Shown here piece by piece: positions 11,946 through 39,999 of a stretch of 64,000 nt of DNA. Both the position numbers and the translations under genes were made by a program. Within the stretch, counting starts at the first letter, position 1. The number at the start of each line of letters is the position of its first letter. Source of the stretch: Lamellibrachia columna. Taxonomy: Eukaryota > Annelida > Polychaeta > Sabellida > Siboglinidae. The stretch spans positions 54,768,374 through 54,832,373 of the forward strand of contig OY759270.1 in NCBI GenBank assembly GCA_963662155.1. The letters run 5' to 3'. The notes beneath the pieces are model-generated. The model saw nothing but the letters and a program-made list of their open reading frames with translations. It ran no database searches and was not told the origin of the DNA.

Positions 11946-12810
11946 TTCCCCTGAATCACTTAGTTAATATTATGTATCATCTTGCGAAGTTGTTCATGTG
12001 TATGTCCAGTGAACTATAACGAGATGATCTCATCGTGTGTGGTAGTGTTGAATCGTGTCATTCCAGTAAGTGGGAATAATTCCCACTGGTGAACCCTATA
12101 CCTCTCACAATGGAACTTTGTTAATATTTTGGGCTATTTTTCCATTTATGCATTATGCGCATATATGACAATGTGTGTATTGTCGCACAAGTTTACCTAT
12201 GAGTTGACGACAGGATACGCTTTGACTCTTCGTGTGAGATCTTTTACTTTCTCCGCATAGACAAGTAGACTGAAAGAAGGGGACCTTTGTTTTTCTTGTG
12301 TATCTTGATTATGAGAGGGTAATTAGCTTGTTCACTGTGTTTACGAAACAAGCACCCCACTATTTAGGGCGTTGGTGTCTAAACTAGATGTGAACCTGGT
12401 ACAAGCAGGTCGCAGTGGTTATTTATTCAGTAGTTTCTGGGCGCTTGTAATGTTTACTGCAATTAAAACGTGCTTGCATCATCTCGTCACATGATATTGT
12501 TTATTTATGCATTCTTTCAATCATGTGCACTCAAGCGGAACAAGAAAGTTTATATATCTGTTATATTCAGGTTGATTTATTGTCTGTGGTGCAACATTTA
12601 TTTTTCGGTCATGAAATATGAACATCGGTCACACAACACGACATGCAAGAGGATTCTCGTGATTCGGGAGGACAAGAATGAGAACATGTAATGATCTGGT
12701 CACGACTTGTTACTGCGTTTGCCAAGTGTGCACTGGAGCATGACCATCGTTCCGGGTCAGTGCACTGCATCCTTGACCTAGTTTACTGACACAGCCTCGT
12801 CAAAGGTTAG
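11946..12810. other. No gene seen
   Basis: No splice-flanked or motif-bearing frame. The 73-codon frame at 12470-12691 is unremarkable. Confidence 0.5.
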
Positions 12811-14174
12811 ACACTTGTTTAAGTTTAATAATTGCATGTGTCCATAACAAGGTGGGAGGCTGTGTTTAGTTACATGTTTAAGTTTAATGATTGCATGTGT
12901 CCATAACAAGGTGGGAGGCTGTGTTTAGTTACATGTTTAAGTTTAATAATTGCATGTGTCCATAACAAGGTGGGAGGCTGTGTTTAGTTACACGTTTAAG
13001 TTTAATAATTGCATGTGTCCATAACAAGGTGGGAGGCTGTGTTTAGTTACACGTTTAAGTTTAATAATTGCATGTGTCCATAACAAGGTGGGAGGCTGTG
13101 TTTAGTTACATGTTTAAGTTTAATAATTGCATGTGTCCATAACAAGGTGGGAGGCTGTGTTTAGTTACACGTTTAAGTTTAATGATTGCATGTGTCCATA
13201 ACAAGGTGGGAGGCTGTGTTTAGTTACATGTTTAAGTTTAATGATTGCATGTGTCCATAACAAGGAGGGAGGCTGTGTTTAGTTACACGTTTAAGTTTAA
13301 TGATTGCATGTGTCCATAACAAGGTGGGAGGCTGTGTTTAGTTACACGTTTAAGTTTAATGATTGCATGTGTCCATAACAAGGTGGGAGGCTGTGTTTAG
13401 TTACATGTTTAAGTTTAATAATTGCATGTGTCCATAACAAGGTGGGAGGCTGTGTTTAGTTACATGTTTAAGTTTAATAATTGCATGTGTCCATAACAAG
13501 GTGGGAGGCTGTGTTTAGTTACATGTTTAAGTTTAATAATTGCATGTGTCCATAACAAGGTGGGAGGCTGTGTTTAGTTACATGTTTAAGTTTAATAATT
13601 GCATGTGTCCATAACAAGGTGGGAGGCTGTGTTTAGTTACATGTTTAAGTTTAATAATTGCATGTGTCCATAACAAGGTGGGAGGCTGTGTTTAGTTACA
13701 TGTTTAAGTTTAATAATTGCATGTGTCCATAACAAGGTGGGAGGCTGTGTTTAGTTACATGTTTAAGTTTAATAATTGCATGTGTCCATAACAAGGTGGG
13801 AGGCTGTGTTTAGTTACATGTTTAAGTTTAATAATTGCATGTGTCCATAACAAGGTGGGAGGCTGTGTTTAGTTACATGTTTAAGTTTAATAATTGCATG
13901 TGTCCATAACAAGGTGGGAGGCTGTGTTTAGTTACATGTTTAAGTTTAATAATTGCATGTGTCCATAACAAGGTGGGAGGCTGTGTTTAGTTACACGTTT
14001 AAGTTTAATAATTGCATGTGTCCATAACAAGGTGGGAGGCTGTGTTTAGTTACATGTTTAAGTTTAATAATTGCATGTGTCCATAACAAGGTGGGAGGCT
14101 GTGTTTAGTTACATGTTTAAGTTTAATAATTGCATGTGTCCATAACAAGGTGGGAGGCTGTGTTTAGTTACACG
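12811..14174. repeat. Minisatellite, 59-bp unit, about 23 copies
   Basis: Unit contains tttaagtttaataattgcat and gtgggaggctgtgttt. Variation is mostly aca[t/c]g and aat[a/g]att. Confidence 0.98.
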
Positions 14175-14517
14175 CAATGTTGTCATTTGAACTACATTTA
14201 TGGATTTGGGAATTTCTTCTTTTTATTGGTGTAGTGTGTAGAGCTACGTGTTTTTAGCCTGAAATCATTTCGTTGTTGCTAGTGTGTAATTGTACAGCGA
14301 GCCCACCAATATTTGGTTCGACATGATGCGCTCGAAGCTTGTGCAACTGCAGGTTCAGCATTTTTTCTTAGAATTTTTTTAGTAAAAAATTATTTTACTT
14401 TAAATAGGCATGCATGTAGCAAGCACTATGTGTGATAATCAGGAGAAGATTATAACATTCTGATGATAACATTCTGATGCAGCAAATACAATGAATTAAG
14501 GAAACGGCACAGTTCTG
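14175..14517. other. No gene seen
   Basis: No recognisable element. Confidence 0.5.
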
Positions 14518-14680
14518 GATGAGACCGATTTTATTTCACTGCCTGGAGAAGACATTTAAGGCAGATGACACTTTTGTCATATTCCCAACAAGTTGCCACA
14601 GGGGAAATCCCTGGGATTTGAACTTGGGTGGGAATCAGGCCAGCGAGCAGTCACGTAGTCCTTGTGGCATGCCAGGGAGC
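14518..14680 (-). mobile_element. Possible SINE (tRNA-related)
   Basis: On the - strand, a box-B-like AAGTTCAAATCCCAGGG is followed by a non-tRNA body (tgtcatctgccttaaatg). This is the organisation of a tRNA-derived SINE. The box A region is not clear. Confidence 0.35.
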
Positions 14681-14893
14681 AGCTGGTGCCAGGGAGCAGC
14701 TAGTGCCAGGGAGCAGCTGGTGCCAGGGAGCAGCTGGTGCCAGGGAGCAGCTGGTGCCAGGGAGCAGCTGGTGCCAGGGAGCAGCTGGTGCCAGGGAGCA
14801 GCTGGTGCCAGGGAGCAGCTGGTGCCAGGGAGCAGCTGGTGCCAGGGAGCAGCTGGTGCCAGGGAGCAGCTGGTGCCAGGGAGCAGCTGGTGC
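14675..14893. repeat. Minisatellite, 17-bp unit, about 13 copies
   Basis: Unit gggagcagctggtgcca, nearly perfect. It gives overlapping open frames (REQLVPGSSWCQ) in several frames, an artefact. Confidence 0.97.
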
Positions 14894-15599
14894 CTCGGCT
14901 TCCACCTGCTATGGTGCCTTCTGGAATCATGTATGGAATGTTGATTTCAACACTTGCCATGATGTTATCTAACCAGCCATCTGTGACTGGCGGAAGTGTT
15001 TATGGGGCTCAGGTTTTCTCTGTCAGGCTTCAGGGTTTATCTTGGCTGACCACAGCCTTAGGCGATACACTTCTATGGCGTGCCACCGAGGGTTGCTCGG
15101 AGCGTCAAATATCTCTGTTGACAAGATCGGCCTTGATAAGGACCTTGATTACCTGTGGGAGTGTATGTTGCATGTACCACGTGTATCACGTGTATCATGT
15201 GTGATGTGCACTATGTAATAGCCCATTAAACGTTACTAGAAGGTTTTGACCCGAGGGCTTCTGATCAGATTAAATCCTGCTGTTGTGTTTTCGTTTCACA
15301 GTTAGGGCCGGCAATTAAGTGAAAACCAGATCAAGTAGATTACAACATAATTGGTGAAATTGAGATTAGATAGATTATGATTGACGTGTGGGTTAAAAAG
15401 ACAGGTTAAAAAAGGCAGGTTCAATATCCTTGCTGTCCGGTCTAGGACAGGTCACGCTGAACTTAGAGGAAACGTATGATTGCAATATAAATTATGCAGA
15501 AAATAGCTATGAAGGAGCAGAAGTTCACAGAGGAGGGAAGTTGCCAGTGATTATTGACATTAGCATGGAGATATTCATGATTGAAGTTTACAGAATTAC
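14894..15599. other. No gene seen
   Basis: Short imperfect repeat of cgtgtatcac at 15,175-15,205; otherwise nothing recognised. Confidence 0.5.
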
Positions 15600-16030
15600 T
15601 GTAGATTTAACAAGATTTGCCATCCAAGCAAAAGGCCCAGATGGCAAGTGGACAAGGAAGCCATTGGCTTATCGAGAGTCCAACAATGTTCATCTACTTA
15701 TAACCCGCCCTCCTGAGATATGTGTCAACCTTGTTTTTAAACATATTCATGCTGCTAGCATTTACACAATCTGTAGACAATTTGTTCCATTCATTTATTG
15801 TCCTCTGTGAGAACGAGTGCTTCCTGATGTCCAATCTACATTGATCCTTTACTAATTTTACCTCATGTCCTCTAGTTCTGCTATCCTTCTTGAGTGAGAA
15901 AAACATATTTCTATCAATATTTTCATACCCATTCAATATCTTAAAAACTTCAATCTGATCTCCTCTTAACCTCCTTGTCTCTAGAGTTGTTAAACCACAT
16001 TCTTTCAGGCGTAGCAACCGGTTTGTACCT
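15600..16030 (-). mobile_element. LINE fragment: reverse-transcriptase C-terminus plus 3' UTR
   Basis: The - strand frame 16017-15694 reads LETRRLRGDQIEVFKILNGY, TRGHEVKLVKDQCRLDIR, FSQRTINEWNKL and FKNKVDTYL. This is the characteristic C-terminal tail of jockey/CR1-clade LINE polyproteins. It is open over about 100 codons, truncated at its 5' end near 16,030. Sequence 3' of the stop (to about 15,600) is shared with the second copy at 22.6 kb. Confidence 0.85.
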
Positions 16031-16272
16031 GTAATGTCAGTTGTGGAGCTGTTGTTGAGACATTTATGTGAACTTAATTTCTGTGAGTGTTGACTCTGTA
16101 ATATTGCACCAATTACTGCGTGGAAGCTACTCTGTCACATGACTCCACCACTGTCTATAGACAGGTACACATTCATCAATATGGATGTGAACAGGGGCAA
16201 TGTTTAACAAACAAAATGACTCTGGTTTCCAAATGGTAGCAGGGGAATATGGCTCCGAATCTTCTCAGTTGA

Positions 16273-17180
16273 GTCTGATCTTCTACCACTGTCACATGCT
16301 CACACATGTAGTAATGACTGATCTTCTACCACTGTCACATGCTCACACATGTAGTAATGACTGATCTTCTACCACTGTCACATGCTCACACATGTAGTAG
16401 TGACTGATCTTCTACCACTGTCACATGCTCACACATGTAGTAATGACTGATCTTCTATCACTGTCACATGCTCACACATGTAGTAATGACTGATCTTCTA
16501 ACACTGTCACATGCTCACACATGTAGTAATGACTGATCTTCTACCACTGTCACATGCTCACACATGTAGTAGTGACTGATCTTCTATCACTGTCACATGC
16601 TCACACATGTAGTAGTGACTGATCTTCTATCACTGTCACATGCTCACACATGTAGTAGTGACTGATCTTCTACCACTGTCACATGCTCACACATGTAGTA
16701 GTGACTGATCTTCTACCACTGTCACATGCTCACACATGTAGTAGTGACTGATCTTCTACCACTGTCACATGCTCACACATGTAGTAGTGACTGATCTTCT
16801 ACCACTGTCACATGCTCACACATGTAGTAGTGACTGATCTTCTATCACTGTCACATGCTCACACATGTAGTAGTGACTGATCTTCTACCACTGTCACATG
16901 CTCACACATGTAGTAGTGACTGATCTTCTACCACTGTCACATGCTCACACATGTAGTAGTGACTGATCTTCTATCACTGTCACATGCTCACACATGTAGT
17001 AGTGACTGATCTTCTACCACTGTCACATGCTCACACATGTAGTAGTGACTGATCTTCTACCACTGTCACATGCTCACACATGTAGTAGTGACTGATCTTC
17101 TACCACTGTCACATGCTCACACATGTAGTAGTGACTGATCTTCTACCACTGTCACATGCTCACACATGTAGTAATGACTG
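16273..17180. repeat. Minisatellite, 43-bp unit, about 21 copies
   Basis: Unit contains gatcttctaccactgtcaca and gctcacacatgtagtag. First copies carry gtaatgac, later ones gtagtgac, showing block-wise spread of variants. Confidence 0.98.
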
Positions 17181-18035
17181 TTTTGCTGAAGTACAAGTAA
17201 AGGTCTCGTCCCTGTCACTCTCCTTGTAGCAGGTTGTTCACTTTGTAGTTAATTTTGATAGCTGATGACAGAATTCTGTGTGTTTTTATGATGTTTGGCT
17301 GAAAATCAGTGAGACGTGTCAAAAGACAAGATTTGTCTCATCATATTTCTGCAACCAGAGAGCTGTGTATTGTCCCAATGACGGCTGCCGAGACCCGTAC
17401 TGTGTGACAGGACACAGGACAGAGATGTGACACCTTGGTGACACATTGGTAATGCAAAAGACAGTGTGTGACACAATCTGGTGACAAGTGGTGACAAGTT
17501 ACTCTATTGTTGTACATATCTTTATAAAAAGCTTTGCAAAGAAAATGTTTCATTAGTAAATCTTCCTGCCTTCTGACTAATATCACCTAAGCTGCTAGCA
17601 ATCACCTGTATAGATTATATTATTTTGAAATTGGCATTGATAGTGCACTCCAACTGATAGTCCTATTTGCTTTTAATCAAGGTATGTTTAGAAAAAAATA
17701 TCTGTTCTATGTGATTTGATTTTGGCTGTATCAGGTTACGTTTAGAGTGATGTAGACTAATTGAGAGACTGCAATGGCTGTTAACTTGAGTGCATTAAGT
17801 ACACATTCAGCTAAGTGCATTTAGTTGAGTTACACAGGGCACACAGGTGAACTGTCTCTGCAGTTGAATAGTTACCCTTGACACCCCGCTGGTTTTAACT
17901 GTCTATTCCCTGCATCAAGCCACAACACTCTGACTGATCACAAAATGATTACTTCTGCATGTGATCACCACGAGGAGATTCAATAGAACTATCAAGTGTC
18001 ACATTAAAGTCCCCAGCAGGAGGTCTCTGCAAAGT
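17181..18035. other. No gene seen
   Basis: Nothing recognised. Confidence 0.5.
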
Positions 18036-18110
18036 CAAGACAGTTACTCCAACCTTGCTCAAGACAGTTACTCCAACCTTGCTCAAGACAGTTACTCCAA
18101 CCTTGCTCAA
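18036..18110. repeat. Minisatellite, 24-bp unit, 3 copies
   Basis: Unit begins caagacagttactccaacc; perfect copies. Confidence 0.95.
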
Positions 18111-18990
18111 GGACGGCGGTTTGTCCTTATCCACTGACAATAATTGTAGGGACAGTGAACGCAGATAATAGATTTGCCATGACGTCCTCTGATGTAAATT
18201 TACTGATGACCCCTGCAGAGTTTGTCAACTTTTTATAACTGCTATAATATTGTAAATATTTTACCATTTTTGTAAACAAATGAAACGGCCATCTGAAATA
18301 GTGAAGGTAGTTGCAGAAATGTTAAGGGCTTGTTTTAATAATGTATGCAATGTAAATATTTTTATGAAAGTTGTGCAAACTTTCTTCAAAAGCCAGTATT
18401 GATTTGAAATTACTTGAAACTGTTTAATAGCCAAGGCCTGAAACTTGATGTTTAAGTTTAAAGTTTAAACAATGATTGTACGTAATCTGGCAAGTAATGA
18501 TGTTATTTCGTCTAAAGAAAGCTTTGGAGATTCCGGGTAGTGCAGTACACAGCATTATTACCCGGATCCAAATAAAAATTTGAAATTTAATGCTTATCAG
18601 TGTTGACATTTTGGCATCAATGTCGTAACTTATCAACTAACCCAGAAATGTTGTCTTCCCTATCAGCTGACCTTGAACTTCAATCATCCCTATCAGCTGA
18701 CCTTGAACTCCATTCTTCGCATTTGTCCTTGGTCTTGATGGGGTCTAATCAGCCAGCAGCTAACCAACTTGCCTACATCAGAAATTAACCCAGTACTTAG
18801 TTTATATAACCCTAATTCAGTGAGCGACATGAGGGCCAGGTCGTGGGCGGCCACTAAGATTTGGGGATTGCCCAGTGGGTTGTTTAGGTTTCAGGAAGGA
18901 ACCTTATCTGGTACGACACTCAAACAGGCGCCTGGCACAACTTTATTGCTTTTTACTCGCTCCGTATCACAACATATAGAGAGAGCCTTG
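18111..18990. other. No gene seen
   Basis: A 29-bp duplication (cctatcagctgaccttgaac) at 18,658-18,715; otherwise nothing recognised. Confidence 0.5.
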
Positions 18991-18991
18991 G

Positions 18992-21453
18992 TATGTAGAA
19001 CACTGATGTAACGTAGAACACTGATGTAGTATAGAACAGTGATGTAATGTAGAACACTGATGTAACGTAGAACACTGATGTAATGTAGAACACTGATGTA
19101 ACGTAGAACACTGATGTAGTATAGAACAGTGATGTAATGCAGAACACTTATGTAACGTAGAACACTGATGTAACGTAGAACACTGATGTAACGTAGAACA
19201 CTGATGTAGTATAGAACAGTGATGTAATGCAGAACACTTATGTAACGTAGAACACTGATGTAACGTAGAACACTGATGTAACGTAGAACACTGATGTAGT
19301 ATAGAACAGTGATGTAACGCAGAACACTTATGTAACGTAGAACACTGATGTAACGTAGAACACTGATGTAACGTAGAACACTGATGTAGTATAGAACACT
19401 GATGTAACGTAGAACACTGATGTACCTAACGTAGAACACTGATGTAACGTAGAACACTGATGTAACGTAGAACACTGATGTAGTATAGAACAGTGAGGTA
19501 ATGTAGAACACTGATGTAACGTAGAACACTGATGTAACGTAGAACACTGATGTAACGTAGAACACTGATGTAGTGTAGAACACTGATGTAACGTAGAACA
19601 CTGATGTACCTAACGTAGAACACTGATGTAACGTAGAACACTGATGTAATGTAGAACACTGATGTACCTAACGTAGAACACTGATGTAACGTAGAACACT
19701 GATGTAACGTAGAACACTGATGTAACGTAGAACACTGATGTAACGAAGAACGCTGATGTAACGTAGAACACTGATGTAATGTAGAACACTGATGTAATGT
19801 AGAACACTGATGTACCTAATGTAGAACACTGATGTAACGTAGAACACTGATGTAACATAGAACACTGATGTAACGTAGAACACTGATGTAACGTAGAACA
19901 CTGATGTAACGTAGAACACTGATGTAACGTAGAACAGTGATGTAACGCAGAACACTGATGTAACGTAGAACACTGATGTAATGTAGAACACTGATGTAAT
20001 AAAGAACACTGATGTAACGTAGAACACTGATGCAACGTAGAACACTGATGTAACGTAGAACACTGATGTAATGTAGAACACTGATGTAATAAAGAACACT
20101 GATGTAACGTAGAACACTGATGCAACGTAGAACACTGATGTAATGTAGAACACTGATGTAATGAAGAAAACTGATGTAACGTAGAACACTGATGCAACAT
20201 AGAACACTGATGTAATGTAGAACACTGATGTAACGTAGAACACTGATGTAACGTAGAACATTGATGTAACGTAGAACACTGATGTAACGTAGAACACTGA
20301 TGTAACGTAGAACACTGATGTAACGTAGAACACTGATGTAACGTAGAACACTGATGTAGTATAGAACAGTGATGTAACGCAGAACACTGATGTAACGTAG
20401 AACACTGATGTAATGTAGAACACTGATGTAATAAAGAACACTGATGCAACGTAGAACACTGATGTAATGTAGAACACTGATGTAATGAAGAAAACTGATG
20501 TAATGTAGAACACTGATGTAATAAAGAACACTGATGTAACGTAGAACACTGATGTAGTGTAGAACACTGATGTAACGTAGAACACTGATGTAACGTAGAA
20601 CACTGATGTAACGTAGAACACTGATGTAACGTAGAACACTGATGTAGTGTAGAACACTGATGTAACATAGAACACTGATGTAACGTAGAACACTGATGTA
20701 ACGTAGAACACTGATGTAACGTAGAACACTGATGTAACGTAGAACAGTGATGTAACGCAGAACACTGATGTAACGTAGAACACTGATGTAATGTAGAACA
20801 CTGATGTAATAAAGAACACTGATGTAACGTAGAACACTGATGCAACGTAGAACACTGATGTAACGTAGAACACTGATGTAATGTAGAACACTGATGTAAT
20901 AAAGAACACTGATGTAACGTAGAACACTGATGCAACGTAGAACACTGATGTAAGTAGAACACTGATGTAATGAAGAAAACTGATGTAACGTAGAACACTG
21001 ATGTAATGTAGAACACTGATGTAACGTAGAACACTGATGTAACGTAGAACATTGATGTAACGTAGAACACTGATGTAACGTAGAACACTGATGTAACGTA
21101 GAACACTGATGTAACGTAGAACACTGATGTAACGTAGAACACTGATGTAACGTAGAACACTGATGTAGTATAGAACAGTGATGTAACGCAGAACACTGAT
21201 GTAACGTAGAACACTGATGTAATGTAGAACACTGATGTAATAAAGAACACTGATGCAACGTAGAACACTGATGTAATGTAGAACACTGATGTAATGAAGA
21301 AAACTGATGTAATGTAGAACACTGATGTAATAAAGAACACTGATGTAACGTAGAACACTGATGTAGTGTAGAACACTGATGTAACGTAGAACACTGATGT
21401 AATGTAGAACACTGATGTAACGTAGAACACTGATGTAACGTAGAACACTGATG
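18992..21453. repeat. Minisatellite, 18-bp unit, about 137 copies with 810-bp higher-order repeat
   Basis: Unit gtaacgtagaacactgat, with variants gtaatg, gtagtat, gtaacgc and gtaataaag. Because 18 is divisible by three, long open frames appear on the - strand (SVFYVT and LHQCST repeats, up to 629 codons). These are not genes. Confidence 0.98.
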
Positions 21454-21598
21454 TGACATCAGTGTGTGTGCGGTGTGTTAAATTAATGATGCATTGCAAC
21501 TGTTCAACCTAGATTTGTTGTCTGAAACGTAAATGTAGAGGTTCTTGGGTTGTTTCTGTTTTTTGTTTGCATTGTTTTATTCATGGACTTGTATGTAT

Positions 21599-21867
21599 GA
21601 TGATAATAATAATATGATGATAATAATATGATGATGATGATAATAATATGATGATAATAATAATATGATGATAGTAATAATATGATGATAATAATAATAT
21701 GATGCTAATAATAATAATATGATGATAATAATAATATGATGCTAATAATATGATGATGATAATAACATGATGCTAATAATAATATGATGATAATAATAAT
21801 ATGATGCTAGAAATAATATGATGATAGTAATAATATGATGATAGTAATAATATGATGATAATAATAT
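21599..21867. repeat. ATGATAATAAT microsatellite
   Basis: Irregular mixture of atgatg and ataataat words. Confidence 0.9.
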
Positions 21868-22564
21868 ACAAAACCTAAATCCTTATGCAGAAACAGGTTA
21901 TCTCTGCTATGTATGTGGGAGACCATGTAAACGGGGCAGATAACATTGAAGGTGTCATAATGTTGTTGTAATAATGTTGTCGCTGTGATGCAGTGTGAGA
22001 TAATAATATCTATGGATGAGATAATGATATATGTGATGTGATGACATAAGTGATATGATGAGATTAGGTTGTATATGTCACATAGGTGGTGTTGAGAATT
22101 CTTCTGTTTGGAAATATTCAGCCTTTGGGTGAAACTTTGATCTGAATCTTTCACAAACCCATATGTGCTGCTGCTGCTGGTGGTTATGATGATGATGATG
22201 ATGATGATATCATATAGATGCGAAAGTTCATATATATGTGAATATGACAACTGTCAATCATATGTTTATGTGACAGCTGTCAATCAGGTGTGTTAGCAGT
22301 GATACTGCATGCATGTGTGCGTGTTTGTGATAGCTGTCAGTCAAATGTGTATGTGACAACTGTCAATCATATAAAAGATTTCATGAAGACGTCAACAAGA
22401 CAGTATTCTATTGTGATAGATAGTACCAGTCAGTGACAGATTATTTTGCATATGTGGCCATTCCGTGGTTCAGAATCCTGACTTTGTGATTACCAATCAG
22501 AAGCTATACCAGTCTTTGGATTCACATTTAAAGTTGCGCATTATGTGGTTATGTGTTAATTAGC
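21868..22564. promoter_or_regulatory. Intergenic/intronic segment with four TGACAGCTGTCA-type palindromes and a TATA-like box
   Basis: Near-palindromes tgacaactgtca (22245), tgacagctgtca (22271), tgatagctgtca (22328) and tgacaactgtca (22354) are followed by TATAAAAG at 22370-22377 and gacgtc at 22387-22392. The palindrome is the known TALE (Meis/TGIF) site. Function here is inferred. It also contains an (ATG)8-like run at 22186-22209. Confidence 0.3.
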
Positions 22565-22925
22565 TGATGCGCCTTTAACAAGATTGTCATCCAAAGAAAA
22601 CAGCCAGATGGAAAGTGGACAAAGAAATCATTTGCTTATTGAGAGTCCAACAATAGTTCGTCTATGTGTAACTCTCCCTACCAATATGTTTCTAAATTTG
22701 TTTAAAACAATCACGACTGTTCACATTTACGCAATATTTCAGTTATTTGTTCCATTAATTTATCATCCTCTGTGAGAATTACTTTCTCATATGTAATCTA
22801 CACTGTTCCTTCACCAATGTTACTTTTTGTCCTCTAGTTCTTCTATCTTCCTTAAGTGAAAAAAAATATTTTATCAATATTTTTGTGACAATTTAATAGC
22901 TTAAGAACTTCTGCTTGATCTGCAG
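22565..22925 (-). mobile_element. Second, more decayed copy of the 15.6-kb LINE 3' end
   Basis: The - strand carries DQAEVLKLLN, NIDKIFFF, EGTV*ITYEKV and MEQI in broken frames, aligning with QIEVFKILN, NIDRNMFF, DQCRLDIRKH and INEW of the first copy. The UTR segment (ccagatggaaagtggacaaa) is also shared. It abuts PDE3 exon A. Confidence 0.75.
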
Positions 22926-22961
22926 TCTTCCCCCCTCACGGTTGTCCATCTTGTTCCTCAG

Positions 22962-38821
<15,860 letters not shown>

Positions 38822-39410
38822 GGGAGTCACATGACAGTCATATGACTTGCACATGACATGGATGCGGCGAGTGACGCTGCTTATATTTATTACGTTCTTG
38901 ATGGGAGACTGCCACAAAGACAGTATTAGTGTTGGGTGGGTGATAATAGGGAGTTGGCCTGGAGGTGGCGCCACTGGCCAGGCATATCTCGGACGACCAA
39001 TGGAGTGTGTCGTCATTGCATGGTTTCATCGCCAGAGTTGAAGGTGACATCGGTGTTGTCTCGCAAATGTTCTGCTTTTACACAGATGTTAATGCCACTT
39101 TGTCATAACCCTTGAGAATGTTATGAAGTTGTTGTTGTATAGGGCAAGATATTTGGATTTATTTTAAAATCATTCAAGTTTGTTAGTGATTTTTTTGTAA
39201 ATGCGATCCCACTAGGTTCGTGGTGTCTTATATCACTGTCTACTAGATGGTGTCGCTGTCTGCTAAATGGTGCCACTGTCCGCTAGGTGGTGCCACTGTC
39301 CACTAGATGGTGCCACTGTCTGGTGTTTGAAATGATATACAATATTATATGCCATTTTGTTATTGTACTACAGCAGCCAAAAACCTAAAAGTTTAATCCT
39401 AGCCAATAAA
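38822..39410 (+). promoter_or_regulatory. PDE3 3' UTR with a possible poly(A) signal at 39405-39410
   Basis: No exon follows the TGA at 38821. The first well-formed AATAAA downstream on the + strand that I noticed is in gccaataaatag at 39405-39410. Another is in caaataaagc (about 41850). Which one is used cannot be told without transcripts. The UTR holds a 20-bp repeat with CTCF-like cores at 39239-39325. Confidence 0.35.
39239..39325. repeat. 20-bp repeat, 4 copies, with CTCF-like cores
   Basis: Unit gctaggtggtgccactgtcc with variation; contains yactagatggtgcca-like words. Confidence 0.85.
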
Positions 39411-39532
39411 TAGTCCTGTACAGAAATTAGGTATAGATTAGTATTTTCAAGAAGTGTTACAACGTCAGTTAGTTAAAAGGAAGAAACATGAAATGACTCA
39501 ATCCAGGGAATGTCACTAAAATAGACATACCA

Positions 39533-39640
39533 GTTACAATTCATCTGCCATTACCCAGGGGTCAGACCACAGTTACAATTCATCTGCCATTAACTATGGG
39601 TCAGACCACAGTTACAATTCATCAGCCATGACCCATAATG
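39533..39640. repeat. 45-bp repeat, about 2.5 copies
   Basis: cagttacaattcatctgcca followed by gggtcagacca. Confidence 0.9.
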
Positions 39641-39844
39641 CACTACCTAAAAAAAGTAAATTACAAATTCTGAATTACATATGAACACGATTTACATTCG
39701 AATAATTAACTAGGTTGGCAAAGCAAATATGTTTGGCTGTTGGAGATTTAAGTGATGATGAAGTTTTAAAGAGAAAGCAAGCGTGGCTGGTGCCGGACGT
39801 TGTCTCGGGTTAAACATTCCTCATCAATGCAGTACCTCAAGGTT

Positions 39845-39962
39845 CCTTGTGATGTCACACTGGACAAACTGATCATTTGTGATATCACACTGATCAAACT
39901 TATCACTTGTGATGTCACACTTGTCAAACTGATCCCTTGTGACATCACATTGGTCAAGCTAG
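39845..39962. repeat. About 30-bp repeat, 4 diverged copies
   Basis: Recurring ttgtgatgtcacactggtca. Confidence 0.85.
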
Positions 39963-39999
39963 TTTTATAAGCATTCAAGGCCATATTTAACCAGTTGTG

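Noticed and set aside
18891..21499. Frames of up to 629 codons with SVFYVT/LHQCST repeats
   Set aside because: The 18-bp satellite read in different frames; a one-base loss shifts between them.
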